A stretch of 6,520 bases of DNA from X23 sp050251575 (GCA_050251575.1 JBFWMP010000156.1:1-6520); one strand, 5' to 3'. Positions 1 to 5,556 are shown, counted from the first letter of the stretch. The notes: generated by a model from the letters alone, not told the origin. Numbers and translations: made by a program.

Positions 1-665
1 TAGACATCAAGTACCTTCACATAGATGGGATTTGTTTCTCGTCGCGGATATCCATAGGCATAATCTTCCTTGCTGGGTTTTTTGGGTTTTGGGCCAATAG
101 AATAGTTGCGCTTTTCAAACTCATCACAAAGCGTCTGAAGGATCGCCAAAGCTCGAGAGATATTATCTGGTCCGATACTGACGTCAAAGGCATTGTCGTC
201 ACTCGAATTACATCTTCCGTAACCATAATAAGTTTTCAAGCGCTTTTTTGATTCTTTCAAATTCAATGCGGTGTTCAAGACATATTGGTTGGTGAGCTTG
301 ACATTGGGATTACATACGATTTTCCTTTCGGGTAGTGCTTCTTGTTGAATCAACTGTTCCTCTAAAGCGAATGCTTCTGGAACCAAGTGTTCGACTTCCT
401 TGGATTCAAGAACTTCTGGACTGCTGTACACCCTTCGAACCTTCGGACAATCTTCATAAACTGGCAACGGTTCTTTATCCAATTTCTGGCCACTGGCAAC
501 CTTGTTCCAATACCCTACTCCAGGTACGGGTATGTGCAATTTCCTGCAGACTTTGGCGATCGCCACATTGGAAATACCATACTGCTGGGCAACCTTGTAT
601 ACTGGCTCAGACCATACTTGCTCATATAAGGTTTCGCGGTCATAGAATTCCGATTGTTTTCTCAT
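1..665 (-). CDS. Conserved hypothetical protein with N-terminal HTH-like region (partial, C-terminus beyond left edge)
   Basis: An uninterrupted minus-strand frame of 221 codons runs from an ATG at 665-663 off the left edge, so the end of the protein is not visible. The start is supported by a G-run (AGGGGG) about 5 bases upstream and a candidate promoter further up. Residues 13-43 read as a helix-turn-helix-like segment (LYEQVWSEPVYKVAQQYGIS, then NVAIAKVCRKL). A conserved turn follows, with IPVPG at 45-49 and GYW at 51-53. This N-terminal pattern (E/D-x-LY-x-x-VW-x-x-P, then IPVP and GYW) is one I know from widespread uncharacterised bacterial proteins, often in accessory DNA; I cannot give a family number. 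The rest is charged and soluble, with no membrane segment. DNA binding is inferred from the N-terminal segment only. It is transcribed away from the neighbouring small genes. G+C looks higher than in the TcmP operon. Confidence 0.85.
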   Translation of the reverse strand, partial: MRKQSEFYDRETLYEQVWSEPVYKVAQQYGISNVAIAKVCRKLHIPVPGVGYWNKVASGQKLDKEPLPVYEDCPKVRRVYSSPEVLESKEVEHLVPEAFALEEQLIQQEALPERKIVCNPNVKLTNQYVLNTALNLKESKKRLKTYYGYGRCNSSDDNAFDVSIGPDNISRALAILQTLCDEFEKRNYSIGPKPKKPSKEDYAYGYPRRETNPIYVKVLDV

Positions 666-721
666 ATTATCCCCCTAACACACTAACCGGCAGATCATTC
701 TACATCGTCCCCTTTCCGGGG

Positions 722-750
722 ATAATGGAAATAAAAGTCTTACGTTCCAA
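722..750 (-). promoter_or_regulatory. Candidate sigma70 promoter for the leftmost gene
   Basis: Read on the minus strand, TTGGAA (750-745) and CATTAT (727-722) are 17 bases apart, each matching 4 of 6 consensus bases. The predicted transcript would start near 715 and leave a leader of about 50 bases before the ATG at 665. A small hairpin (ATCCT at 754-758 with AGGAT at 763-767) sits just upstream. The match is moderate, so this is a best guess. Confidence 0.35.
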
Positions 751-893
751 ACCATCCTGTCTAGGATCAATTCAGTATATCATGCAGACAAGTACTCAAA
801 TGACCAATGCTTAAATACATACATTGTGAACACGAGATTCATACAAAAGCATGATGAGAACTTGCTCGAGTAGTCCACAAGGAGATGTAAAAA

Positions 894-1049
894 ATGAAAA
901 TCAAATATCTGGAAGATGTGATGCTCTAGATATTCCAAGAGTTGGAATCGATCAATCATGGAGAGATTCATGTCACTTTTAAAGTACATGACAGTCGTGT
1001 GACTCTCATAGAAAAAGCGAAGATTGTAAAGGAAAAACCATTGAGTTGA
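894..1049 (+). pseudogene. DUF2292 (YezD-like) small protein gene interrupted by an amber codon
   Basis: A strong ribosome binding site (AAGGAGA, 879-885) lies 8 bases before ATG 894. The frame reads MKIKYLEDVML, then TAG at 927-929, then continues as IFQELESINHGEIHVTFKVH and DSRVTLIEKAKIVKEKPLS to TGA at 1047-1049. Read through, it is a 51-residue protein. The part after the TAG has the pattern of the DUF2292 family (small YezD-like proteins): a short helix ending in G-[ES]-[IV], a beta hairpin around H-D-x-[RK]-V, and an IEK motif near the end. The glycine usual in the hairpin turn (DGR) is serine here. The function of the family is not established. Only 11 residues come from normal translation, so the gene is probably dead. 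Stop-codon readthrough or a sequencing error are alternatives. No clear in-frame restart with its own ribosome binding site follows the TAG; TTG at 942 is possible. Confidence 0.6.
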
Positions 1050-1215
1050 GAATTCTTTTCAACTTTGTGGTTCTGCTGGTGAAAATACCAATCTCAGAGC
1101 GGATTATCGGCTATGTAACCCTCATATTGGGGACATTGGAGAGTTCTTTGGTATTGCTATTTTCATTACCAAATCAAGTAATTCTTTATTTCTAACACTT
1201 TTAGCTTTAGAATAG
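1045..1215 (+). other. Possible remnant of an HNH-type coding sequence
   Basis: The plus frame is open from 1045 to TAG 1213-1215 but has no start codon with a ribosome binding site. It encodes QLCGSAGENTNLRADYRLCN followed by PHIGD. The arrangement N-L-R-x-x-Y-R-x-C-N-x-x-x-G-D resembles the end of HNH endonuclease domains (NLR..CR.CN..KGD), but the histidines and the first CxxC are missing. If the likeness is real, this is a decayed scrap; chance is also plausible. Nothing else coding is visible between 1050 and 1243. Confidence 0.2.
1185..1213 (+). promoter_or_regulatory. Weak candidate promoter for the membrane protein-TcmP-radical SAM operon
   Basis: TAGAAT at 1208-1213 matches 5 of 6 bases of the -10 consensus. 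The corresponding -35 position, TTTATT (1185-1190, spacing 17), is poor. Transcription would begin near 1220, leaving a short leader with GGAGA at 1233-1237 before ATG 1244. A weak -35 could mean an activator is needed or that the true promoter lies elsewhere in 1050-1240. Confidence 0.3.
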
Positions 1216-1243
1216 TACTAACGATGCCTACTGGAGAAATATT

Positions 1244-1738
1244 ATGATTTTATCCCTCAAGGAAATTGTACAGAAAGTGATACTATCTCAAGCTTTCATT
1301 ACTGTGATAGCTGGAGTCGGTGTATTTGCTCTTTCTCAATGGATAATAATAACAGTGATTAACCCCTACCAAAATTATTTTAGAGCAGCTAGCGATCTAT
1401 CCCGAGAAATGTTGAAACTAACTCATAGATACACCAATTTTGACCTTACTGGAAATGAACAAGAAACCATCAGAGATGTGAATGCTGCGTACTTATCTGC
1501 CGTATGGAATTCTGGCTGGATTGGCCGAAGGAGACGAAGAGTGAATGGATTTAAAGTAGCACAATGTGTAAATGGTATGATTTATTCAAGCCATCCTTCT
1601 GCAACGGGAGTAACTGAGGTCAGGTCCATTGAAGATGTTGCACTGATTGAAGAACTCGATCCCAACCTGAAGATACAGTATAGGGCTACTAGTAGAGAAA
1701 AGACGAGGAAATTTTATTCTGCTAGAAAAAAAAGGTAG
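1244..1738 (+). CDS. Small membrane-anchored protein of unknown function, first gene of TcmP operon
   Basis: A 164-residue protein starting at ATG 1244, with GGAGA (1233-1237) 6 bases upstream. I do not recognise a named family. Residues 1-15 form a short amphipathic lead. Residues about 17-39 form one hydrophobic membrane helix (AFITVIAGVGVFALSQWIII then TVI), ending at N-P (40-41). The rest looks cytoplasmic: a helical stretch (42-88), then an arginine cluster RRRRR at 95-99, a mixed segment with single C, and a very basic C-terminus (SREKTRKFYSARKKR). The layout of one N-terminal helix, a proline boundary and a charged helix resembles small membrane proteins seen in mobile regions, but this is only a topological likeness. 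Its stop codon TAG (1736-1738) shares its last base with the GTG of the TcmP gene, so the two are almost certainly co-translated. The basic soluble part could bind nucleic acid or phospholipid headgroups (inference). Confidence 0.75.
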   Translation: MILSLKEIVQKVILSQAFITVIAGVGVFALSQWIIITVINPYQNYFRAASDLSREMLKLTHRYTNFDLTGNEQETIRDVNAAYLSAVWNSGWIGRRRRRVNGFKVAQCVNGMIYSSHPSATGVTEVRSIEDVALIEELDPNLKIQYRATSREKTRKFYSARKKR

Positions 1739-2721
1739 TGCGTACAATGCTAAATAGTCTTGATTTACATAGAAGAGATGCGAAGAATTGCCAGCGATGT
1801 AAAAGCCCTGAAGAACGTAAAAGACTCCTGGATTCTGATGGTTTTTGTAGAATAGTGAAACCTTCGGATAATCTAAGAGCGCGTTGTGTCGGGGATTGGG
1901 GAGCTGATAAGGTAGTATTCATATCAACTTATGTGGATATCACGGGAGTAGCTCTGAAGAATTCTTGGCGCAATTACTATTATATTGAAATATGCTCTGG
2001 ACCTGGGCTTTGTATCGATTATAAATTCGGTAAAGAATTTATTGGTACTGCATTAGCCTCATTACAGACCGAGGGTGCTAAATATTTCACCAAACTGTTC
2101 TTTTTTGACCTGAATCCCTTAACAATAGAAAGTCTTAAACATCGAATAGCGTCCAATAATGATATTCCACAGGAAGTTAAGGATAAGACAGTTGTTGAAG
2201 TGGGGGATTATACTAATCCAGCAAGTATACTTGAAGTTCTAAATACTCATATTCCCAACCATATGAAGGGATTGAATGTTGTGTTTGTAGATCCTACGGA
2301 TATGAGTGTACCTTTTGAACTATACCTTGCAATGATGGGGTTCGGAAAAAGAACCGATTTTATCATCAATTTTGCAGATGGGACAGATCTTAAGAGAAAT
2401 ATAAAGATTGCATTTGGAGACCCTGATTACCCAAGTCAAAAGAAATATAGCAAAGTACTCGAGACGACAGATTTCTTTAAGGATGAAAATAACGTTGAGC
2501 TTGCCAGGACAGGAAACTTTGAAATGTTGAGCAATGCTTTTGAGAATATTTTTCTTCAATCCTTTACTAAACGAGGGTATAATTATATTCAGAGGAAGCA
2601 AATAAAATGGTATTACAAGTTGCTTTTCTTGTCTACAAATGCACTTGGTGAAAGATTTTGGAAGTCTGCCTCTAAAAAGACTGCAGTCGAAAGAGAAAAT
2701 GGACAAGGTGTTCTGTTTTAA
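1738..2721 (+). CDS. tcmP: TcmP-family protein ('three-Cys-motif partner'), methyltransferase-like
   Basis: A 327-residue protein from GTG 1738, which overlaps the upstream stop; ATG 1747 (324 residues) is an equally possible start, with AAAGG at 1731-1735 as the weak ribosome binding site. Family features in order, numbered from GTG: a CxxC (C18, C21) and C37; the region D44 to Y65 (DNLRARCVGDWGADKVVFIS then TY), matching the TcmP signature of an 'aR..G.W...K......Y' segment; YIEICSGPG at 82-90, which fits methyltransferase motif I; FFFDLNP at 121-127, an acidic end of strand 2; VEVGDYTN at 153-160; and VVFVDPTDMS at 181-190, a motif IV-like loop. Length is usual for the family. These proteins are known to be encoded beside a radical SAM protein with CxxxCxxC, as here (44 bases downstream). 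SAM binding is inferred from the motifs. The methyl acceptor is unknown, and some members may not be catalytic. Confidence 0.88.
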   Translation: MRTMLNSLDLHRRDAKNCQRCKSPEERKRLLDSDGFCRIVKPSDNLRARCVGDWGADKVVFISTYVDITGVALKNSWRNYYYIEICSGPGLCIDYKFGKEFIGTALASLQTEGAKYFTKLFFFDLNPLTIESLKHRIASNNDIPQEVKDKTVVEVGDYTNPASILEVLNTHIPNHMKGLNVVFVDPTDMSVPFELYLAMMGFGKRTDFIINFADGTDLKRNIKIAFGDPDYPSQKKYSKVLETTDFFKDENNVELARTGNFEMLSNAFENIFLQSFTKRGYNYIQRKQIKWYYKLLFLSTNALGERFWKSASKKTAVERENGQGVLF

Positions 2722-2765
2722 ATACAAAAAGGATATACTCTAATAGATTTGAGAAGGGAAAATGT

Positions 2766-3536
2766 ATGAACAAAGATGAGATCCTATTCGGTACAAAGGA
2801 ATGGGCTCCGTATAATTTCAATTTCATGAATGGTTGTTCCAATGATTGCTCATATTGTTATGCTAAGGAAATGGCAATTCGTTTTAAAAGGAAAACCCCC
2901 GATACTTGGAAAAATGAGGAACCTGTATCCATGCAGGGTAAGTCGTTCAGGAAGCGTGACGGGAGGATTATGATTCCGTCCTCACATGATATAACACTTG
3001 GAAATATCGATTTCACGTTAGAAGTAATTGGAAGGTTGCTTGAAAATGGAAATGAGTTACTCGTAGTAACCAAACCAAACTTTTCCTGTGTGAAGCGATT
3101 GGTCGATGAATTTGAAAGTTTCAAATCAGCTATACAGATGAGATTTACCATTGGCTCTGTCTCCGATGAAATTCTGAAACTATGGGAACCAGGTGCACCA
3201 GATTTCAAGGATAGGCTCAGGTCGCTGAGATATACCTTTGATCAAGGATATTCAACTACCATTTCTGCAGAACCCTTGCTGGATGAGACTCCAGATGCCC
3301 TATATGATGCACTTCGTCCATATGTGACTGGCTCAATATGGATAGGAAAGATGAATTTTCCAGATAGACGCGTAAAAATGAATTCTGCATCAACTAATGC
3401 TCTTGAACACGTAAGAGCGTTGATAGAAGCACAATCTGATGAGAAAATCATAGCGATGTGGAAAAAATATCGGACCAATCCAATGATTGAATGGAAGGAA
3501 AGTATCAAAAAGGTTATAGCAGCTCATAACCTTTAG
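2766..3536 (+). CDS. TcmP-associated radical SAM protein (CxxxCxxC)
   Basis: A 256-residue protein starting at ATG 2766, with AAGGG (2754-2758) 7 bases upstream; an ATG at 2762 in another frame ends after five codons. Residues 22-34 read NGCSNDCSYCYAK, so C24, C28 and C31 form the canonical CxxxCxxC that binds a [4Fe-4S] cluster, followed by YA as in spore photoproduct lyase-like and DUF5131-like radical SAM proteins. Other landmarks are MIPSSHDIT, LLVVTKPN, the MRFTIGSVSDEILKLWEPGA stretch with PDFKDRL, ISAEPLLD, and near the end GSIWIGKMN and a MIEWKESIKKV-type tail. VTKP, the WEPGAP..RL segment and SAEP correspond to barrel strands of the SplB-like branch. The reaction is unknown; reductive SAM cleavage to a 5'-deoxyadenosyl radical is expected from the motif. 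Close linkage to tcmP fits the known pairing. A terminator-like hairpin about 20 bases after the stop suggests this is the last gene of the operon. Confidence 0.88.
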   Translation: MNKDEILFGTKEWAPYNFNFMNGCSNDCSYCYAKEMAIRFKRKTPDTWKNEEPVSMQGKSFRKRDGRIMIPSSHDITLGNIDFTLEVIGRLLENGNELLVVTKPNFSCVKRLVDEFESFKSAIQMRFTIGSVSDEILKLWEPGAPDFKDRLRSLRYTFDQGYSTTISAEPLLDETPDALYDALRPYVTGSIWIGKMNFPDRRVKMNSASTNALEHVRALIEAQSDEKIIAMWKKYRTNPMIEWKESIKKVIAAHNL

Positions 3537-3542
3537 AAGGTT
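3528..3542 (+). repeat. Perfect hairpin with the radical SAM stop codon in its loop
   Basis: AACCTT (3528-3533) and AAGGTT (3537-3542) are perfect reverse complements, and the three bases between them are the TAG stop codon of the radical SAM gene. No T-run follows directly. It may form a 3'-end RNA stem together with the next hairpin, or be a coincidence. Confidence 0.4.
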
Positions 3543-3554
3543 TCTAGTAGATAG

Positions 3555-3582
3555 AAAAAAGGCTCACTCTGAGTGAATTTTT
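3555..3582 (+). terminator. Likely intrinsic terminator of the TcmP operon
   Basis: An A-run (3555-3560) is followed by TCACT (3564-3568), a three-base loop, AGTGA (3572-3576), and then TTTTT at 3578-3582. The stem is short (5 pairs), but the flanking A- and T-runs could extend it. It begins about 20 bases after the radical SAM stop codon. Confidence 0.4.
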
Positions 3583-3762
3583 GGCCATGCTAGGAGTCAG
3601 TGACAATCAAATGTTATAGGCATTCCATTTCCTTAGAAATGCTGATAGATATTAAAATCATTCTGAACTGAAATAAACTAGCAATAATTGAATCGTGTAA
3701 CCCTATAAAGATTCTTCATGCAACAACCTTATTGTCTTTCTAGCAACGTATAGAGGGATGTC

Positions 3763-3790
3763 TTGACCTCACATTTGATACAATAATAAT
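3763..3790 (+). promoter_or_regulatory. Sigma70-like promoter of the 79-residue orphan gene
   Basis: TTGACC (3763-3768) and AATAAT (3785-3790) each match 5 of 6 consensus bases with a 16-base spacer. Transcription should start near 3797, giving a leader of about 47 bases to ATG 3844. The stretch 3543-3762 upstream has no convincing gene. Just after the -10 box, GGG and CCC tracts around GGGCCAAAACCCC could pair weakly near the transcript start. Confidence 0.6.
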
Positions 3791-3843
3791 AGGGCAAAAA
3801 GGGCCAAAACCCCTCTAGAATGCGGCATTTTGAGGTTTTCTCA

Positions 3844-4083
3844 ATGTTGGAGAGTGCGTACTCTGACATTTATCAGCTGCGAAAGCTTGTAGAACCAGAG
3901 CTAATGTATAATTTGAAACCTTCGGATTGGGACACAAGGAATAATCTAATTGTGCGACTGTTCCTTATTTTTTGTAGCATGATCATAGGTAATAATCACG
4001 AATCAAAGATACCCCTACTTCATATGATTAGGTATTTAGCAGAGAAAGGATTTGCATCAGTTTATAATCTTGATAGTACATGA
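3844..4083 (+). CDS. Orphan 79-residue hypothetical protein
   Basis: I do not recognise this protein. ATG 3844 is preferred over the in-frame ATG 3820 because TGAGGT (3831-3836) lies about 8 bases before it, while nothing resembling a ribosome binding site precedes 3820. The product begins MLESAYSDIYQLRKLVEPEL and is predicted mostly helical. Residues 34-48 (NLIVRLFLIFCSMII) are strongly hydrophobic but short and flanked by a charged, polar sequence, so a buried helix is as likely as a membrane segment. There are two positional hints that it is a real gene: a near-consensus promoter ends 54 bases upstream, and a clear intrinsic terminator follows 110 bases after the stop. It appears monocistronic. 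The setting between the TcmP operon and a recombinase would suit a small regulator, antitoxin or cargo protein, but no sequence feature selects among these. Confidence 0.6.
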   Translation: MLESAYSDIYQLRKLVEPELMYNLKPSDWDTRNNLIVRLFLIFCSMIIGNNHESKIPLLHMIRYLAEKGFASVYNLDST

Positions 4084-4193
4084 AACCTCTACTACCGAAA
4101 CTATAGCCATATGTGTCTTTATCGATATATTTTATAGAATTATAATTTAAATCGTCAATGACAACCAGCCCATGATACAAGATTACCCTTTGC

Positions 4194-4222
4194 AAGTGTT
4201 TGTTATGTAAACACTTATTTTT
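4194..4222 (+). terminator. Intrinsic terminator downstream of the orphan gene
   Basis: AAGTGTTT (4194-4201) pairs perfectly with AAACACTT (4209-4216) around a 7-base loop, followed by A then TTTTT (4218-4222). The T-run is on the plus strand only, so it acts on transcription from the left. The stem is AT-rich but long enough. Between it and the recombinase stop at 4340 the DNA is AT-rich with no gene visible. Confidence 0.7.
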
Positions 4223-4339
4223 CTGGAATTTTACCAGTTTTTCATCATTTATTGATATTTTAGACTACTCAATTTCGTCAATTTTTATCCCACGCACGCA
4301 CACCCGTATTTTCAACAATACCGTTGATTAATATGCCAT

Positions 4340-5269
4340 TTAGTTTTGGGGTTCAGGGGTTTTGTTTGCTTTTTTCACAGCCTTCTTTGAGCTGTAGTGG
4401 GTGCTCTTACGGACCTTGTTTCCGTGCTCATCAATCTTGATGTTGGAGCCCTTCGCCTTCAGTTTCTGAACACGTTTGAAGCGGCGCTCATGGATGATTG
4501 GGAGGTGATGGTTGAGTGATCGGTGGACCTCGAACGGGTCGCGAACCGTTCTCTTGGTGGAAGGGAAATCTGCAGACTCTGTTTCTCCATAGACGGAGGT
4601 GCCGGTATACTTCTCATTGGTGAGGATGTTCTCGATCGTCTTCACCGGCCATTTCTTCTTGCCCGTTGGTGTAGGAACCTTCAAGGATTCCAGTTCCTTC
4701 TTGATCCTCACGATGCTCCAGCCTTGCTCATACCAATCAAAGATCATCAAGACTATTCTGGCTTCAGCAATGTTGAGGATGAGGCCTTCCTCCTCATTAC
4801 GATCATAGCCATAGCACCTACGAGAGAATGCCGGGGAGTCAGGATCCATGGTACTTCTTCGAAGACCCCATTTGATGTTCTCACTCTCGGCGTGGGCTAT
4901 ACCCGCGTGGAGTGTCAGCAGCAACTCCCCTGCCTGGCTGAGGAGGTGGATCTGCTCGTTGTAGAAAAACACATCCACCTTCAGTTCCTTGAGCCTCCGA
5001 AGCGTCACCAGAAAATCCACACAGTTGCGTCCAAACCGGCTGATGGACTTGGTATAGATCATGTCAATCTTCCCCGCCTCACAGTCGGCCAGCAGGCTCT
5101 GGAAGCCAGGACGGGAGCTGATGGTGCGACCTGACTTGATATCGATATAGGTACCGACATATTCCCAAGCGGGATTATCCAGAATGTCCTCTTTCTCGAA
5201 GTCCATCTGGGCCGAGAGGCTTTGCAACTGTCGCTCCATTTGTGTGCTCACACGACAGTACAAGGCCAC
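4340..5269 (-). CDS. Serine site-specific recombinase, N-terminus probably truncated by frameshift
   Basis: 309 residues from GTG 5269-5267. It cuts and rejoins DNA through a phosphoserine link, as in phage and transposon integration or excision. The catalytic domain (about 1-140) opens ALYCRVST with nucleophile S8 and R6; R53 (in SSRPGF) and R78/R81 (in KSISRFGRN) complete the usual arginine set. A 'Recombinase' domain follows (about 148-235: RCYGYDRNEEEGLILNIAEA, then the W-x-x-x-x-I-x-x-I-L-x-N-x-x-Y-x-G-x-x-x-Y-G signature). The C-terminus (236-309) is short and lysine-rich. The zinc ribbon and coiled coil of long integrases are absent, although shorter family members exist. GTG 5269 has no ribosome binding site. 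The codons before it read VIPARRHFKRIR, which is typical N-terminal sequence of this family, but that frame has no usable start and hits a stop at 5417-5419. G+C is clearly higher than in the neighbours, suggesting separate acquisition. Confidence 0.85.
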   Translation of the reverse strand: MALYCRVSTQMERQLQSLSAQMDFEKEDILDNPAWEYVGTYIDIKSGRTISSRPGFQSLLADCEAGKIDMIYTKSISRFGRNCVDFLVTLRRLKELKVDVFFYNEQIHLLSQAGELLLTLHAGIAHAESENIKWGLRRSTMDPDSPAFSRRCYGYDRNEEEGLILNIAEARIVLMIFDWYEQGWSIVRIKKELESLKVPTPTGKKKWPVKTIENILTNEKYTGTSVYGETESADFPSTKRTVRDPFEVHRSLNHHLPIIHERRFKRVQKLKAKGSNIKIDEHGNKVRKSTHYSSKKAVKKANKTPEPQN

Positions 5270-5340
5270 GCGTATGCGCTTGAAATGTCGCCTGGCTGGA
5301 ATGACACATGTATGATGGGTTTTCTCTTTTCGTCGGGCAT
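5270..5340 (-). pseudogene. Frameshifted N-terminal end of the recombinase gene
   Basis: Minus-strand ATG 5340-5338 opens a frame MPDEKRKPIIH that is out of phase with the recombinase. The recombinase frame carries VIPARRHFKRIR directly before GTG 5269. The two frames join smoothly as MPDEKRKPIIHVIPARR if two bases are removed from the TGTG at 5308-5305. The simplest reading is a GT duplication in a once-intact gene of about 332 codons. No good ribosome binding site precedes ATG 5340, so the original start is less certain than the frameshift. Confidence 0.55.
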
Positions 5341-5430
5341 GATTTTTTATAACACGAATGGAAAGGGATGGATAGATTTGAGAGATAAATCTTGTTTGGA
5401 CTTCGAATCGATACTTTTATTGCTCAAACA

Positions 5431-5459
5431 TTTACAGTTGGGATTTCTTGGCTTATAGT
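5431..5459 (+). promoter_or_regulatory. Near-consensus sigma70 promoter for the 253-residue protein
   Basis: TTTACA (5431-5436) and TATAGT (5454-5459) each match 5 of 6 consensus bases with an ideal 17-base spacer. Transcription would start near 5466, giving a leader of about 90 bases before ATG 5557. Such a strong promoter, with a palindrome over the start point, suggests repression in the resting state (inference). Confidence 0.65.
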
Positions 5460-5460
5460 T

Positions 5461-5478
5461 AATCGAGTTATTTCGATT
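5461..5478 (+). repeat. Perfect palindrome over the predicted transcription start; possible operator
   Basis: AATCGA (5461-5466) and TCGATT (5473-5478) are perfect inverted repeats separated by 6 bases, placed directly after the -10 box. A further copy of AATCGA lies upstream at 5406-5411. Placement at the start point is typical of a repressor operator; it could also fold as a small leader hairpin. No regulator that binds it can be named. Confidence 0.4.
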
Positions 5479-5556
5479 CTCACTACCTCTCAAGTTAGGC
5501 ATCATGGTGAATATTAATAAATGTATCGCAATGACTCACTCTTTAAGGAGGCAACT

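Noticed and set aside
17..226. A 69-codon minus-strand frame
   Set aside because: It is in a different phase inside the continuous minus-strand gene 1-665 and shows no protein pattern.
335..814. A 159-codon plus-strand open frame starting at ATG 335 (and another at 387-629)
   Set aside because: Both lie opposite the 221-codon minus gene, have no ribosome binding site and give unlikely, cysteine- and proline-rich peptides.
780..989. A 69-codon minus-strand frame, rich in F, H and Y
   Set aside because: It lies antisense to the DUF2292-like remnant with its strong ribosome binding site; the peptide is low-complexity.
1722..2727. Minus-strand frames at 1722-1922 and 2320-2727
   Set aside because: They are antisense to the well-supported tcmP gene and have no family features.
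2858..3508. Minus-strand frames at 2858-3208 and 3242-3508
   Set aside because: They are antisense to the radical SAM gene, whose motifs are unmistakable.
3820..3843. ATG 3820 as the start of the orphan gene
   Set aside because: It has no ribosome binding site, whereas ATG 3844 has TGAGGT at a proper distance.
4523..5134. A 203-codon plus-strand open frame (and 4599-4808)
   Set aside because: It mirrors the GC-richer recombinase gene, which carries all catalytic motifs; long antisense frames are expected in such sequence.
5222..5458. A 78-codon plus-strand frame
   Set aside because: It crosses the recombinase start and the strong promoter at 5431-5459, and has no ribosome binding site or recognisable protein.
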